NCBI GenBank assembly: GCA_964643895.1
Contig: CAZXUE010000002.1
Span: forward strand, 22,568-86,567
Source: UBA7683 sp964643895
Lineage (GTDB): Bacteria; Patescibacteriota; Saccharimonadia; Saccharimonadales; UBA7683
Length of the DNA: 64,000 nt
Direction: 5' to 3'
The notes beneath the pieces are model-generated. The model was not told the DNA's origin. It did no database searches and saw only the letters and a list, made by a program, of their open reading frames with translations. How positions within the stretch are numbered: position 1 is the first letter of the stretch; each line of letters opens with the position of its first letter. The position numbers and the translations under genes are program-made. Shown here piece by piece: positions 8,195 through 16,301 of the stretch.

Positions 8195-9874
8195 TCAGAC
8201 CTGTATTAATTGATTAAGGTGAGATAGATCATTGGTAAGAAAATCAGCACCTGCTCCAAGAAGCTCACGTGACTCGCCAAAGCCATGCAGAATACCAATG
8301 GTTAAGCCGGCATGAGCACGACTGCCAGCTTGTATGTCGTAGGCGTGATCACCGACAATAACGGCATCTCGTGGCTCTACATTGACTCGCTTCAATAGTT
8401 CGATAACTGCGTCAGGCTCGGGCTTTCTTGGAAGATCATCGTCAGCAGTGATGATTGCGTCGAATAAATTGTGAACATTTTCAATGCCAGCAGCTGTAAA
8501 ATTGCGTTCAATCATCATTTGGTTGCCGCTAGTGAATAGACATAGCTTGATTCCTTCAGCCCGCCATTTTTTAAGGAGGGATTCCGCCTCCGGATAAGGT
8601 TTGATAAGATGAGTGTTCTTATTCTGAAACTCGTCATGTTCTTTCACAAGTTGCTCAATCGGAACATCTACATTATGACCTGCCAAAATCTGTTCATACG
8701 TTTCTGGTACCGGTTTGCCAAGTCGACTTTTAATATAGCCGCTGGTAGCAAGGTGCTCGAGGCCATGCTGTCTTAAGACTGCTCGGTAACCTTCAATAAT
8801 AAGCTTCGTAGTATTTACAAGTGTCCCATCAGAATCGAACACAATGGCTTTTATAGTATGCATACCTACATGATACCGGAGATGACCTAGGCCTGCCACT
8901 TGATGGTTTACTTCCTGACTACCATGCGCAACCAAAGCATCATATACGATATGTCTTGCCTCTTTGATTGACTGAGAGCTCATTAGTGCTGCACGAACCT
9001 TGCCACTGCCAGGAAAGTCGCGAACGTATATTTTAAAGAAGCGTTTTAATGTTTCGTACGGTTTTTTTGCTTCGTGGTTGGCTTCAAAAAGATCGAGGTG
9101 GTATTGAAGAAGATTGAGCAGCTCTTGCTTGCTATGTTCTACAACACTTTTTTCAAAACAAAATGGATTAGTGAAGATGCCGCGGCCGATCATGACGCCG
9201 TCAATACCAGTTTCGGCAATGAGTTTTAGGCCTTGCTCCCTGCTCTCGACATCACCATTGCCAATCAAGCGGGTATTCGGCGCGAGTTCATCTCGCAGTT
9301 TCCTGATCTCCGGCATCAGTTCCCAATGAGCCGGCACCTTACTCATCTCTTGTTTGGTTCTCAGATGTACGGTGAGCGCAGCAAGATCCTGTTTTAAGAG
9401 ATGAGAGATCCAATTCTCCCATTCATCTACTTTTGAATAACCAAGTCGGCATTTGACACTTACTGGCAGGCCAGCGGTTTTCGCTGCGGCAACTACTTCA
9501 GCGGCAAGTGCCGGATTTTGGCACATGGCTGCTCCCCCGCCACCTTTGATGGCTGTTTTTTCAGGGCAACCCATGTTGATATCAATTCCGGCAAAACCGC
9601 GTTTTTTGCATTCTTTGGCCAATTGTGCGATATCCTCAGGTACGGTTCCCCAAATTTGTGCAATCACTGGCGTGGCTTCATCGAGATGAAGCGTAATCCG
9701 GCCAGCAGCAGCTTTTTCACCCGCGTGTACCCAACCGGTGGCATTTGCGAATTCAGTAAAAAAGAGTTCAGGTGGTGCCGCTCTCGCCACAACCCGGCGA
9801 AACACATGGTCCGTTACTGCTTCCATCGGCGCCAAAACAAAAATTGGCCCCTCAAGATCTTGCCAAATATTCAT
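8195..9874 (-). CDS. dus: tRNA-dihydrouridine synthase fused to HAD-family phosphatase
   Basis: 559 residues. Residues 1-330 are a Dus enzyme, which reduces uridine in the tRNA D-loop with FMN: APMEAVTD at 15, catalytic Cys103 in NMGCPE, KCRLGY at 141, GNGDVES, and MIGRGIF for FMN phosphate. From residue 340 a complete HAD hydrolase follows: DSDGT (nucleophile Asp347), TSGN at 448, Lys484 in RKPEP, and GDHAYD at 508, similar to phosphoglycolate phosphatases. An internal Met338 has no convincing ribosome binding site and no stop separates the domains, so this appears to be one polypeptide. No Shine-Dalgarno precedes the start; a TATACT box ends six bases upstream. Confidence 0.88.
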   Translation of the reverse strand: MNIWQDLEGPIFVLAPMEAVTDHVFRRVVARAAPPELFFTEFANATGWVHAGEKAAAGRITLHLDEATPVIAQIWGTVPEDIAQLAKECKKRGFAGIDINMGCPEKTAIKGGGGAAMCQNPALAAEVVAAAKTAGLPVSVKCRLGYSKVDEWENWISHLLKQDLAALTVHLRTKQEMSKVPAHWELMPEIRKLRDELAPNTRLIGNGDVESREQGLKLIAETGIDGVMIGRGIFTNPFCFEKSVVEHSKQELLNLLQYHLDLFEANHEAKKPYETLKRFFKIYVRDFPGSGKVRAALMSSQSIKEARHIVYDALVAHGSQEVNHQVAGLGHLRYHVGMHTIKAIVFDSDGTLVNTTKLIIEGYRAVLRQHGLEHLATSGYIKSRLGKPVPETYEQILAGHNVDVPIEQLVKEHDEFQNKNTHLIKPYPEAESLLKKWRAEGIKLCLFTSGNQMMIERNFTAAGIENVHNLFDAIITADDDLPRKPEPDAVIELLKRVNVEPRDAVIVGDHAYDIQAGSRAHAGLTIGILHGFGESRELLGAGADFLTNDLSHLNQLIQV

Positions 9875-9880
9875 TGCTAT

Positions 9881-9889
9881 AGTATAGCA
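9881..9889 (-). promoter_or_regulatory. Extended -10 promoter for dus-HAD, probably leaderless
   Basis: On the minus strand TGC-TATACT ends six bases before the ATG at 9874, leaving room for transcription to begin at the start codon. Confidence 0.5.
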
Positions 9890-9900
9890 CTAATTTGGTA

Positions 9901-9941
9901 CATCTTCTACAGTTGACGAAGTTCATCAATTCTAGAAGATG
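9901..9941. terminator. Strong hairpin between dus and the structured RNA
   Basis: CATCTTCTA (9901) pairs with TAGAAGATG (9933), with an inner stem TTGACGAA/TTCATCAA. It lacks a long T run, so it could be a terminator or the 3' domain of the minus-strand RNA. Confidence 0.4.
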
Positions 9942-10584
9942 GACAGGTATGAGCCTGAGGTCGCACACGAGGTGCGGTACCTTTGCGCTTGCGCGCTCCA
10001 TCTTAATTGTGGTCTAGCCACGTCCGTTGCAGGCAGCGCATCTGCCGTTGCCAAAAACGCCGCCCCAGCCACCCGAAACGGCCTTGGCGCCGGCACAGCC
10101 TTTGCAGCCGTTTCCGCGACAATTCGGGCAAGTACCCGATCCATCGCATTTTTTGCATTTCGCCACATTCATCACCCCCTTTCAGAGGCTTGGGCTCTGT
10201 GTAGAGCCACCTTCTTGATCATGCGAAAACGCGGGCTGAGGGGAGGATGGTACGGGCATACCAATTCTCCCTACCAGGGGCAAGCTGGCACCGCCTGTGG
10301 AAGCGGCCCAACCCGCGCGCTTCCTTGTGGAGCGCTACCTGCCGTCTCAACTCTCCCCCACAGAAGAGATCGGACAGGCCTCTACTCTACTGCATGGAAG
10401 CAAATCTGGTCAATCGGCTAGGGAATGGTCGTGGCGCCGAGGCCTCGGCGGGTGGGATGAGGGAGGATGCCTCCACCCCGGCGCCACGTGATGTACCCAA
10501 GTTCTAGATGGTTATCTTGGGTAGCGAAATAAACGAAGCGTATAGCCACTCCGCTTGTTTCGCTACCCAATGCTCATACCTGTC
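9942..10584 (-). ncRNA. Candidate large structured RNA, GC-rich, with embedded small ORF
   Basis: GACAGGTATGAGC at 9942 and GCTCATACCTGTC at 10572 form a perfect 13-bp stem closing a 643-base element. Inside are GGGTAGCGAAA/TTTCGCTACCC (10519/10558), GTGGCGCCG/CGGCGCCAC (10431/10479) and a GGAAGCG/GCGCTTCC-type stem near 10300. ACCCAAG (10495) and CTTGGGT (10516) form an alternative pairing exclusive with the 11-bp stem. Two consensus promoters on the minus strand feed it. I do not recognise RNase P, tmRNA or SRP RNA signatures. It could be a novel RNA or a very long leader for the 52-residue gene at 10014. Confidence 0.5.
10014..10172 (-). CDS. 52-residue CxxCxGxG zinc-knuckle protein
   Basis: The ATG at 10172 is preceded by AAAGGGGGTGATG, a very strong ribosome binding site. 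The 52-residue product carries four cysteine pairs: CKKCDGSG, CPNCRGNG, CKGCAGAK and CAACNGRG. This is the pattern of the DnaJ cysteine-rich (zinc-binding) region without J domain or substrate domain. The cysteines occupy residues 6-26 and 45-48, separated by a glycine/tryptophan linker. Such a protein probably binds two zinc ions and may contact a protein or RNA. It lies inside the candidate structured RNA, in sense with it. Confidence 0.7.
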   Translation of the reverse strand: MNVAKCKKCDGSGTCPNCRGNGCKGCAGAKAVSGGWGGVFGNGRCAACNGRG

Positions 10585-10631
10585 AAAGTGCTCCGTAGCG
10601 CTGGTACAAAACCGCGCATCGGACAAAGACG

Positions 10632-10694
10632 ATATTACTAGTAATTTGTTATTATGTCAAGCATTGACTGTACGTGAATAATAGATCATGTCAA
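10632..10694 (-). promoter_or_regulatory. Tandem consensus promoters
   Basis: On the minus strand TTGACA (10689-10694) with TACAGT (10667-10672), spacer 16, and TTGACA (10655-10660) with TAATAT (10632-10637), spacer 17. Both point into the structured RNA and indicate high expression. Confidence 0.65.
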
Positions 10695-10703
10695 ATTGTA
10701 GCG

Positions 10704-13220
10704 TCAAAGGACTTCAGGGCTACGGTCTGTCTCTACTCCTGCAATAAGCGTTTGTTCAAACTTCTTGATGTCGCTAAGAGATGAACCTGGTAGGTTGGGA
10801 GTTTTGAAGTTAAGGTTTTTAATACGTTGCCATACCGCGTTTAATAATTGTTTGGTTTGCTCGAGCTGTGCCTCTTCAAAAGTAAGTTCGAGCTGCATGG
10901 TTGCGCCATTAACATCTGGCTCGATAAACTCTAGCCTCCCGCTGGTAACCTTATATCCTTTATAGGTTCTTGAATTTTCAATCAGCAGTTTATAGCAGTA
11001 TAACTGTTGTTTGTACTTGTGAAGCTTCAGATCGCTCACCCATTTTTCGTACGGTTTGCCGGTTTTGTAATCAACTACTGTAATGGTCTTCTCTTTTTGG
11101 TTAATTTCCATGAGGTCAATTTTGCCGCCCATGCGGACTTCAGCGAGCTGCACGTTTTCGTTTCTGAAATTGTGTTCAGTAATGTTCCCCGCCCTAAACT
11201 GTTCACGCCGAGCCGCGAGGTATGTAGTGAGCGCTCGCTCGCCGCGTTCAATAAGGAGCGCGGTTTCGGCTTCACCCAGGCGCTTACGCCTCGTTTGAGT
11301 GGTAAAATGGCTGATTGTTTGTGAAAGCTCTGGCAGCGAACCTGTTGTATTAACTGTTCGTTGTAGCCACTCAAGCGTCTCGTGGACGGCATTACCAAAC
11401 TGACCATCGGCTGTTGGTCCTTGCGGGAAGCGCAGGATGGTATTAAAGAAAAAGGCTTCGGGACCGCTGTGTTCAAGATCGATGAACGCGTTAAGGTGAG
11501 TGGGGCTTAGTCGATAGTTATGCAGTCGGTCTTGCAGCATGGCTTGCAGCTGGGTATTTTGGATGCCGCTGATATGACGGAGCTGCCAGTGTGTTTCAAG
11601 ATTTGCAAGAGAAATGGCTTCGTTGCTATTTTGGTGTACGCCTTGGGCGTGTTCTGGCAGCACAGTGCTTTTTGCCGTGCCGTCGTCTTGCGTTTGTTCA
11701 TCAAGATATTTCAGCTTCTTCGTGTTCTTGCCGCTAAAGCTTGTACTGAAGCTGGTGAGGTATAAGCCTATTTTGGCTCGAGTGATGGCTACAAAAAAGA
11801 GCCGCAGACGTTCATCTTGGCTCATTCCGGCGTGACGGATGGGCGCTAGGTTGCGTGGTAGCGTTATTTTGTTGCTGTTACCGCGTGAGCTTTCGCCCCA
11901 TACGTCGTCATGGCAGCGCGGCAAAAAGACGTGTTGAAACTCTAGCCCTTTGGCCTTATAAACGGTCATAAGCTGCACGGCCTCTACATTTTGATTATAG
12001 GGGCTGGTGTTAAGCATGCGTTCACCTGCTTGCTGGTAGACATCCACAAACCTGAGGAGATCGAGCAAGACAAGCGTGGTTGCGTTTGATTTTTGATGCT
12101 CGCGCAGCTTCTCGCGCAGCACGGTGAGGTGCGATATGGTCTGGAAGAATAGATCGGGTTGTATGTGTAGAGATGCTTTGCCTACGTAATATTCTCTTAG
12201 TGGTGAGCGGATGAAAGGCATATCGGGTTCGTTCGTTTCAACTTCTCGAGATCCAATGAGGTAATCGAGCATATCCTCAAGTGTGCTTGTGGTAACTTTG
12301 CCAGCCAGTGCTAAAAAGAAGAGCGCTGTAGTGCGAAGTGTTTGATCTTCAAGAAGAGCTTGAGACCAGGCGAGATCGCTGGAATCGTTTACCTTCCAAC
12401 TAAGTTTCCAGATGGTACTAGTGGGTATTTTCCAAAACGAAAAGCTGAGTACTTCGGGCCAGAGCGCTGATTGTAGCTGAGCATTACCCTCTTTGAGCGC
12501 AATTACGAGTGCTGCCATCGCCAGCAGCTCACGTATAACGGGTGCTTCAAGAATGTTCTCGCGCTTTTCGTAGCGGACGGCAATATCGCGATTATTCAAG
12601 TACGGTACAAGCGGTTCAAGATATCTATGTTGCGGCGCTAAGACGGCGATTTCAGATGCCGGCACGCCACCTTTTATAAGGCTTTCAATTTCAGCCGCGA
12701 TCCAATCGTACTCAGCGACCTCGCTTACAAACTCGTGGCGTGCAATAGTTGCGCTTTCATACGGAGCATTGGCGGCGAGTGTTTTACTCATATCTTTGAA
12801 GTTATGATGAAGCCGCGAGCCAATCTGCTCGGCGATGTTATGCGCTGTATGTAAGATGTCTGTGTGCGAACGGTAATTCTGTGTCAGATTTATAACAGTT
12901 ACGTCCTTAAACAGTTGGTAGAAATCGAGCATGTTAGAATATTGCGCGCCCTGAAATGCGTAGATTGCCTGGTCGTCATCGCCAACAGCCAGCACATTCG
13001 GGCGACCCTCATTAACCGGATTATCTGTGAGCAGTTCTACTAATCGCAGCTGAGCGGCATTGGTATCTTGAAACTCATCAAGCAGCAGATATTGGTACTG
13101 TTCTTGTAATGTGTAGCGCAGGTCTTTATAGGTTTCGAGCGCTTGAATGGCGCGCGTGATCATGTCGTCAAAGTCGTACAGGCCTTTTTCGTTCAAAGCA
13201 TCTTGATATGCCTCCACCAC
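10704..13220 (-). CDS. UvrD/PcrA-type helicase, C-terminal part with PD-(D/E)XK nuclease
   Basis: 838 residues continuing the gene at 13248 in the same frame after an in-frame TAA and nine further codons. It contains helicase motif II (LLLDEFQDTN), motif III (AVGDDDQAIYAFQGA), motif IV (LTQNYRS), motif V (VQLMTVYKAKGLEFQHVFLP) and motif VI (LFFVAITRAK). A RecB/AddB-like nuclease follows (GKIDLMEI...ITVVDYKTGKPYE, then a KQQLYCYKLLIE helix). The combined enzyme would unwind and cut DNA ends in repair. The GTG at 13220 has no good ribosome binding site, so separate translation is doubtful; the pair is probably one broken gene of about 1119 codons. Confidence 0.85.
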   Translation of the reverse strand: MVEAYQDALNEKGLYDFDDMITRAIQALETYKDLRYTLQEQYQYLLLDEFQDTNAAQLRLVELLTDNPVNEGRPNVLAVGDDDQAIYAFQGAQYSNMLDFYQLFKDVTVINLTQNYRSHTDILHTAHNIAEQIGSRLHHNFKDMSKTLAANAPYESATIARHEFVSEVAEYDWIAAEIESLIKGGVPASEIAVLAPQHRYLEPLVPYLNNRDIAVRYEKRENILEAPVIRELLAMAALVIALKEGNAQLQSALWPEVLSFSFWKIPTSTIWKLSWKVNDSSDLAWSQALLEDQTLRTTALFFLALAGKVTTSTLEDMLDYLIGSREVETNEPDMPFIRSPLREYYVGKASLHIQPDLFFQTISHLTVLREKLREHQKSNATTLVLLDLLRFVDVYQQAGERMLNTSPYNQNVEAVQLMTVYKAKGLEFQHVFLPRCHDDVWGESSRGNSNKITLPRNLAPIRHAGMSQDERLRLFFVAITRAKIGLYLTSFSTSFSGKNTKKLKYLDEQTQDDGTAKSTVLPEHAQGVHQNSNEAISLANLETHWQLRHISGIQNTQLQAMLQDRLHNYRLSPTHLNAFIDLEHSGPEAFFFNTILRFPQGPTADGQFGNAVHETLEWLQRTVNTTGSLPELSQTISHFTTQTRRKRLGEAETALLIERGERALTTYLAARREQFRAGNITEHNFRNENVQLAEVRMGGKIDLMEINQKEKTITVVDYKTGKPYEKWVSDLKLHKYKQQLYCYKLLIENSRTYKGYKVTSGRLEFIEPDVNGATMQLELTFEEAQLEQTKQLLNAVWQRIKNLNFKTPNLPGSSLSDIKKFEQTLIAGVETDRSPEVL

Positions 13221-13247
13221 ATCAGCGAGTGCGTGTATCCGCTTGTT

Positions 13248-14063
13248 TTACAGCTCACCAGCTAGTATGAGCTCATTTGCTGCATTCTTTGCGAGCCAGG
13301 CGTTCTTCCAGCTGGTGAGCGAACTGGTTTTTCCGGTTGACTGGGCGTTTTCAATGGCTGTTTCCAGCTCTGTTTTTGCAATCTGCGCCAGCGATCCGTA
13401 TGTTGCGTGAGCAGAGTTTGTTGCGCCGTAAGGCTCTATAACTTGAAGCAATGATTCAAAATATGGTAAAAGTTTCTCAAGTTTGCCGCGCATACCAGAG
13501 AAAGTTGCAAAAATTTGAACGCACTCTTTACTGACATTGGCGATAAAAGCAGCGTTTTCTTCGGCGATTTGCCGAAGATCTTCAGGTTGTAGCAGGTTTC
13601 GCTTCACCTCGCTAATGGTACCCATAAGATCGTGAAGGTGCCAACGAGTTTGTTTGAGCGGGTTGCTGTAGCTCATCTTTTCAACAATACCAGCCACGAT
13701 CTCGCGCTTGCCAAGCTGATCTACTGGCTCCTGCAGGCGGGTCTCGTTGAAATACTCTGGAAATCTGCGGATAATATCGCCGCCAAAAGCATGGTAGGTG
13801 CCAATTGAAACATCATAGGCTGCCTGGCCAATAAAGCTTGTCAATCGCTCGCGCATATTGGCTGCACCGCTCTCGGTAAAGGTTAGACACAAAATATTTT
13901 GCGCTAAGGTATCGGTTTTTTGTAAAATGTTCGCGACGCGTGCGCTGAGCAGCTGTGTTTTGCCCGTACCTGGTCCCGCAATTACTAAAACCGGTCCATC
14001 GATTTGATCAACCGCCTGTTTTTGTGCTTCATTGAGTTTTTTATACGCCTCCTGAAAATCCAT
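13248..14063 (-). CDS. UvrD/PcrA-type helicase, N-terminal part, ends at in-frame TAA
   Basis: 271 residues with the Q-motif region LNEAQKQAVDQIDGP, Walker A GPGTGKT (residue 30) and motif Ia/Ib (LTFTESGAANMRERL, IGTYHAFGGDIIRRFPE). The frame runs uninterrupted to a TAA at 13248-13250, after which homologous sequence (NKRIHALADVVEAY) continues in the same frame. No frameshift is needed; one base substitution explains the break. The fragment has the P-loop but no motif II, so it cannot hydrolyse ATP alone. A TACACT box ends seven bases before the ATG, again without Shine-Dalgarno. Confidence 0.85.
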   Translation of the reverse strand: MDFQEAYKKLNEAQKQAVDQIDGPVLVIAGPGTGKTQLLSARVANILQKTDTLAQNILCLTFTESGAANMRERLTSFIGQAAYDVSIGTYHAFGGDIIRRFPEYFNETRLQEPVDQLGKREIVAGIVEKMSYSNPLKQTRWHLHDLMGTISEVKRNLLQPEDLRQIAEENAAFIANVSKECVQIFATFSGMRGKLEKLLPYFESLLQVIEPYGATNSAHATYGSLAQIAKTELETAIENAQSTGKTSSLTSWKNAWLAKNAANELILAGEL

Positions 14064-14111
14064 ATAATTAAGTGTATCGCATTGCTAGTAATTCAGGTAT
14101 TATGCAAGTTA

Positions 14112-14666
14112 ATGAGTGAGTCGCTATTTTTAGATCTACCGCCCTATGAAAGCCTTGAAGATGTGGTCTCCGAAAATTTAGAGACAATTATAGAGTGGTC
14201 GACGTACGAATTTAAACCTGAAGACGCCGATATGCTGGATTTAGAGAAGCGTGGATTAGAAAATGTATTTAAGATTTCAATGCTTGCTAGTGTATTTGCT
14301 GGTCTAATGCAAGAAAAGAGCCCAGATGCATATAGAACAATTTATCGAAGTGTAGCACTTGCCCTTGCCATCACTGAATTAGTTGCGCCTCAGAATTTTG
14401 ATCTAGACATCGGGCAATATTATGGTGACTCTGATGAAGCTGTTGAAAAAATTGATGAACTACAAAAAGATGTAATTGTTTACCTAGAATCAGCACCTAC
14501 AGTAAGAGGATTACTTAATACTTACGCAGAAGACTTATATAATAGTGGCCTTACGAACGAATTTGATCTAGTAGCGATACCTTTTGGTGCAGTATTTATG
14601 CTGGCTGAGCAGAGTTTACAAGAAAATTACTTACACACAGCTTCTGCTGGATTAGAACAACAATAA
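14112..14666 (+). CDS. Unknown 184-residue protein, acidic and helical
   Basis: Starts MSESLFLDLPPYESLEDVV at 14112; earlier in-frame starts lie in the helicase promoter and have no binding site. The box TATTAT at 14098 ends eight bases before the ATG, so the mRNA may be leaderless. The protein is acidic and helical (for example YRSVALALAITELVAP) with no membrane anchor. It is divergent from the helicase gene. No family recognised. Confidence 0.65.
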   Translation: MSESLFLDLPPYESLEDVVSENLETIIEWSTYEFKPEDADMLDLEKRGLENVFKISMLASVFAGLMQEKSPDAYRTIYRSVALALAITELVAPQNFDLDIGQYYGDSDEAVEKIDELQKDVIVYLESAPTVRGLLNTYAEDLYNSGLTNEFDLVAIPFGAVFMLAEQSLQENYLHTASAGLEQQ

Positions 14667-14667
14667 A

Positions 14668-15120
14668 TTATTTGTAGTATTCGCGAACGTCTAAGAGGCC
14701 AAAGATTAAAAATACGAATGCAAGTGTGCTGAGCAGTGGGCCGGCCGGTTGGTCGAGATTGGTTGCTAATTGATACAGTACGTATGTTAAATTTACGAGT
14801 AAGGCTAGGTAGACTCTATCCCAGCCGCGTTTTGTTTTTTCAAATAAGTCACTGAGTGCATCTACAAAACAGATGATATTTATAAACACTACCATAAGTA
14901 GTACCCATGATTCGCGGTTGAACAATACTTTTTCTAGAAATCCGATCGGAGAAACAAATCTTCCGTTGTTGGCAAGCAGCATGAGTTCCGGCGCAGCAAT
15001 AATCAGAGTCCCCAGAGCGAGCCACGGACCATAGGCTACCAGCTTCTTCTGGGATGATTTCGAAAGATGCCGGTTATAGCGGCCATGAAGATTGTAGGCA
15101 ATACTGTTTTGAATCGCCAT
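14668..15120 (-). CDS. Small integral membrane protein, four predicted helices
   Basis: 150 residues from the ATG at 15120, which has GTGAGG seven bases upstream. A longer in-frame start at 15216 adds 32 basic residues (MVKKPAIKKNQRQPNRAKR onward) and also has a weak GAGAG site, so the start is ambiguous; an overlapping frame in that extension also looks coding. Hydrophobic segments: LALGTLIIAAPELMLLA, WVLLMVVFINIICFVDAL, VYLALLVNLTYVLYQLA, LLSTLAFVFLIFGLL. No known function. Confidence 0.65.
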   Translation of the reverse strand: MAIQNSIAYNLHGRYNRHLSKSSQKKLVAYGPWLALGTLIIAAPELMLLANNGRFVSPIGFLEKVLFNRESWVLLMVVFINIICFVDALSDLFEKTKRGWDRVYLALLVNLTYVLYQLATNLDQPAGPLLSTLAFVFLIFGLLDVREYYK

Positions 15121-15307
15121 GAAAACCTCACTACTCTGCTTGACGTGCACGCTTGATATACGTTTTGCCCTGTTTGGCTGTCGTTGATTCTTCTTTATTG
15201 CTGGTTTCTTTACCATAAAAACTCTCTATACTTTAATTGTATCATACAATTGTAAAAAAAGCAATTTGTGTATTAAACCTAAATTTCAAAACCCTTGATC
15301 TGCTAGT

Positions 15308-15386
15308 GTGCCATCTTGAGCTTGTCGAAAGATCTGGTCGATCTCTAGTATGCTTACTAGATCCTTCGACTTCGCTCAGTATGACG
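15308..15386. repeat. Dispersed palindromic repeat, copy 1
   Basis: CATCTTGAGCTTGTCGAAAGATC at the left (split here as CATCTTGAGC plus TTGTCGAAAGATC) is mirrored by GATCCTTCGACTTCGCTCAG at the right. The same word pair recurs near 27091, 41026, 44141 and, more diverged, at 17689. Confidence 0.75.
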
Positions 15387-15502
15387 GGGGTGGAGGTCTG
15401 AGATTCGGGTATTTATTAAAAGAGTGGGTTAAGCGGGAAGTCTACTTCCCTAGATTTTGCGCTGAACGCTTGCTAGGATACGCTGGTAAAGAAGGAAAAA
15501 CC

Positions 15503-16216
15503 ATGAGTCACGAAGCTAAAATTCATCCTGCCCAAGTTTCAATTTTGCGCGAGCTGCTGTTTCATCATGCTGCTGGTTTCGCGGAACTTCAAAAACCAAC
15601 TGGGCTTGATAGCGATCACTTTAAGTTTCACATTAAGCGTCTAGTTGATCTGGAGTACGTTAAAAAACAAGAAGATGGCTCGTATGCTTTAACAACCAAA
15701 GGTAAAGAGTATGGCAATCGGCTTGATACTGATGACCATACAATTGAAAAGCAGCCAAAAAGCAGTGTGCTACTCTTGGCTGTACGAGGCGACGCTGATG
15801 ATCTGGAAGTTCTTGTGCAGCAGCGCCTGAAACATCCTTTTTATGGCTATTGGTGCCGAGCTGGTGGGAAGATTCGTTGGGGTGAGACAGTGGTACAGGC
15901 GGCGCACAGAGAGCTTACGGAAGAAATGGGCGTTACGGCGGATATTGAAATTAAGGGTGTGTATCACAAAATTGATCGACGGAATGAAGATGGCGAATTG
16001 CTCGAAGATAAACTTTTTTATATGGCGGTTTGTACTAACATTCAGGGTGAGTTGATACAAGAATTTGAAGGTGGCCGCAATGCTTGGATGAAAATTAGCG
16101 AAATTAAAAAGCAGCCTAAAGTGTTTGAGGGCGTAACGGAAGGAATTGATAACTATCTTAGCGAGCAGTTCCATTTTGAAGAACGCACGCATTGGTATAA
16201 CGGCGAAGAGTATTAA
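15503..16216 (+). CDS. NUDIX hydrolase with N-terminal winged-helix-like domain
   Basis: 237 residues from the ATG at 15503 (GAAGGAAAA upstream). The Nudix box is exact: GGKIRWGETVVQAAHRELTE followed by EMGV, that is Gx5Ex7REUxEExGU, coordinating Mg2+ for cleavage of a nucleoside diphosphate linked to another group. Residues 1-75 (ILRELLFHHAAGFAELQKPT, then HIKRLVDLEYVKKQEDGSY) look like a winged helix, as in NrtR-like or ArsR-like regulators. The protein may be an effector-sensing regulator or a housekeeping pyrophosphatase. Substrate unknown. Confidence 0.85.
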   Translation: MSHEAKIHPAQVSILRELLFHHAAGFAELQKPTGLDSDHFKFHIKRLVDLEYVKKQEDGSYALTTKGKEYGNRLDTDDHTIEKQPKSSVLLLAVRGDADDLEVLVQQRLKHPFYGYWCRAGGKIRWGETVVQAAHRELTEEMGVTADIEIKGVYHKIDRRNEDGELLEDKLFYMAVCTNIQGELIQEFEGGRNAWMKISEIKKQPKVFEGVTEGIDNYLSEQFHFEERTHWYNGEEY

Positions 16217-16252
16217 AAAACACCCCTTGATAAAAGTGTCGAGTTAGTCCGG

Positions 16253-16292
16253 CCACCCGGGTGCGCGTAAAATAGCTGCGCACGCCGGGTGG
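16253..16292 (-). terminator. GC-rich hairpin downstream of dapD
   Basis: CCACCCGGGTGCGCG pairs with TGCGCACGCCGGGTGG around a short AT loop, just past the dapD stop on the minus strand. Confidence 0.6.
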
Positions 16293-16301
16293 CGAGTGGA
16301 C

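Noticed and set aside
9932..10168. 78-residue minus frame over the structured RNA
   Set aside because: It is an out-of-frame shadow of the CxxCxGxG gene, whose frame has the Shine-Dalgarno.
9942..10584. Structured RNA considered as RNase P RNA
   Set aside because: A GGGGAGGA and an ACAGAAG word recall conserved P RNA blocks, but the surrounding invariant bases and order do not fit, and the promoters point the other way.
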